Assembly: GCA_011064985.1 (NCBI GenBank)
Contig: JAAKFR010000005.1
Span: 1-32,265, forward strand
Reading direction: 5' to 3'
Origin: Chlamydiota bacterium
Lineage (GTDB): Bacteria > Chlamydiota > Chlamydiia > Chlamydiales > JAAKFR01
Length of the DNA stretch: 32,265 nt
Of this stretch, positions 32,095 to 32,265 are shown one piece after another (the first letter of the stretch is position 1; each line of letters starts with the position of its first letter). A program made the translations under genes and the position numbers. Under the pieces are notes generated by a model. The model had not been told where the DNA came from, searched no databases, and saw only the letters and a program-made list of their open reading frames with translations.

Positions 32095-32265
32095 TCTCCA
32101 CCTTCATTAGGTGTTTTATATGCTTGCTGAGGATGCGCTCGTTCGTCCGGGTACCGATAGACCAATTCTCCCGTTTTGATCATCCTTGAAAGGAAATTAA
32201 TCCTTAAATATTGCGCATCTCTATCCAGAATTTTACCCAATTGACTGGGTTGTAAAGGACCTAAG
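32091..32265 (-). CDS. C-terminal end of a winged-helix protein, AlbA_2/RecG-like type, 5' end outside window
   Basis: The minus strand is open from the window edge to the TGA at 32091-32093 (57 codons): LGPLQPSQLGKILDRDAQYL, then RMIKTGELVYRYPDERAHPQ and QAYKT. This pattern of a short HTH followed by a beta wing and P....HP.QAY is what I know from the C-terminal winged helix of AlbA_2/RecG-like ATP-binding proteins. The stop overlaps the ATG of the recombinase pseudogene (ATGA), so they once formed an operon. Whether the remainder of the gene is intact lies outside the window. Confidence 0.5.
   Translation of the reverse strand, partial: LGPLQPSQLGKILDRDAQYLRINFLSRMIKTGELVYRYPDERAHPQQAYKTPNEGGE

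Overview
The window looks like a chromosome segment of an environmental (Parachlamydia/Simkania-type) member of the Chlamydiota. The grounds are indirect: two giant proteins (about 3000 aa) with DUF3638/DUF3645-like motifs, known to me from chlamydia-like bacteria and eukaryotes; two small proteins with the paired hydrophobic segments typical of chlamydial inclusion-membrane (Inc) proteins; and a DsbA-DsbB pair in a conserved housekeeping setting. No rRNA, tRNA or CRISPR was seen. The species cannot be fixed from the sequence.

Layout. 1-3128: a truncated membrane-associated protein (-), a 60-aa single-pass membrane protein (-) and a penicillin-acylase-family Ntn hydrolase (+). 3130-4133 is a scrambled accessory patch: an excisionase-type antitoxin whose toxin partner is cut off after a few codons, a roughly 164-nt element with strong + strand RNA-folding potential, and a frameshifted antisense remnant of an AlbA_2/RecG-like ATP-binding protein. 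4134-7378: an Inc-like protein (+) converging on a two-gene operon (-) of an extended SDR and an SPW-VKOR-SPW membrane oxidoreductase. 7451-12381 (+): a DUF4383-like membrane protein coupled to transketolase, a 163-bp imperfect palindrome, a secreted protein, a GGQ release-factor-like protein, and dsbA-dsbB with overlapping ends. 12383-12590 is a nested inverted-repeat element. 12641-13260 (-) is a complete transcription unit (promoter, Inc-like gene, intrinsic terminator).

13400-31324 (-) is occupied by two tandem paralogous giant genes (about 9.0 and 8.8 kb). Each has its own related -10 box and leader. Each protein has, in order: an N-terminal module with conserved His, Asn-Gln-Gly-x-Gly and Cys; a large middle region with a TPR-like motif; an SF2-helicase/SecA-like ATPase core (GGGKTS, DESH, SATP, DAAHTES, QAxMRxRG); and a conserved C-terminal domain. 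This is the most unusual content of the window.

Beyond the giant genes (31359-32265, -) lie decayed mobile DNA remains: a start-less open frame, a serine recombinase pseudogene with a frameshift and a nonsense codon, and the C-terminal end of a further protein (winged-helix-like) whose stop overlaps the recombinase start. The giant-gene pair is thus flanked on one side by recombinase debris. Redox chemistry is a second theme: DsbA/DsbB and the VKOR-type protein both carry CxxC centres and lie within about 7 kb of each other.
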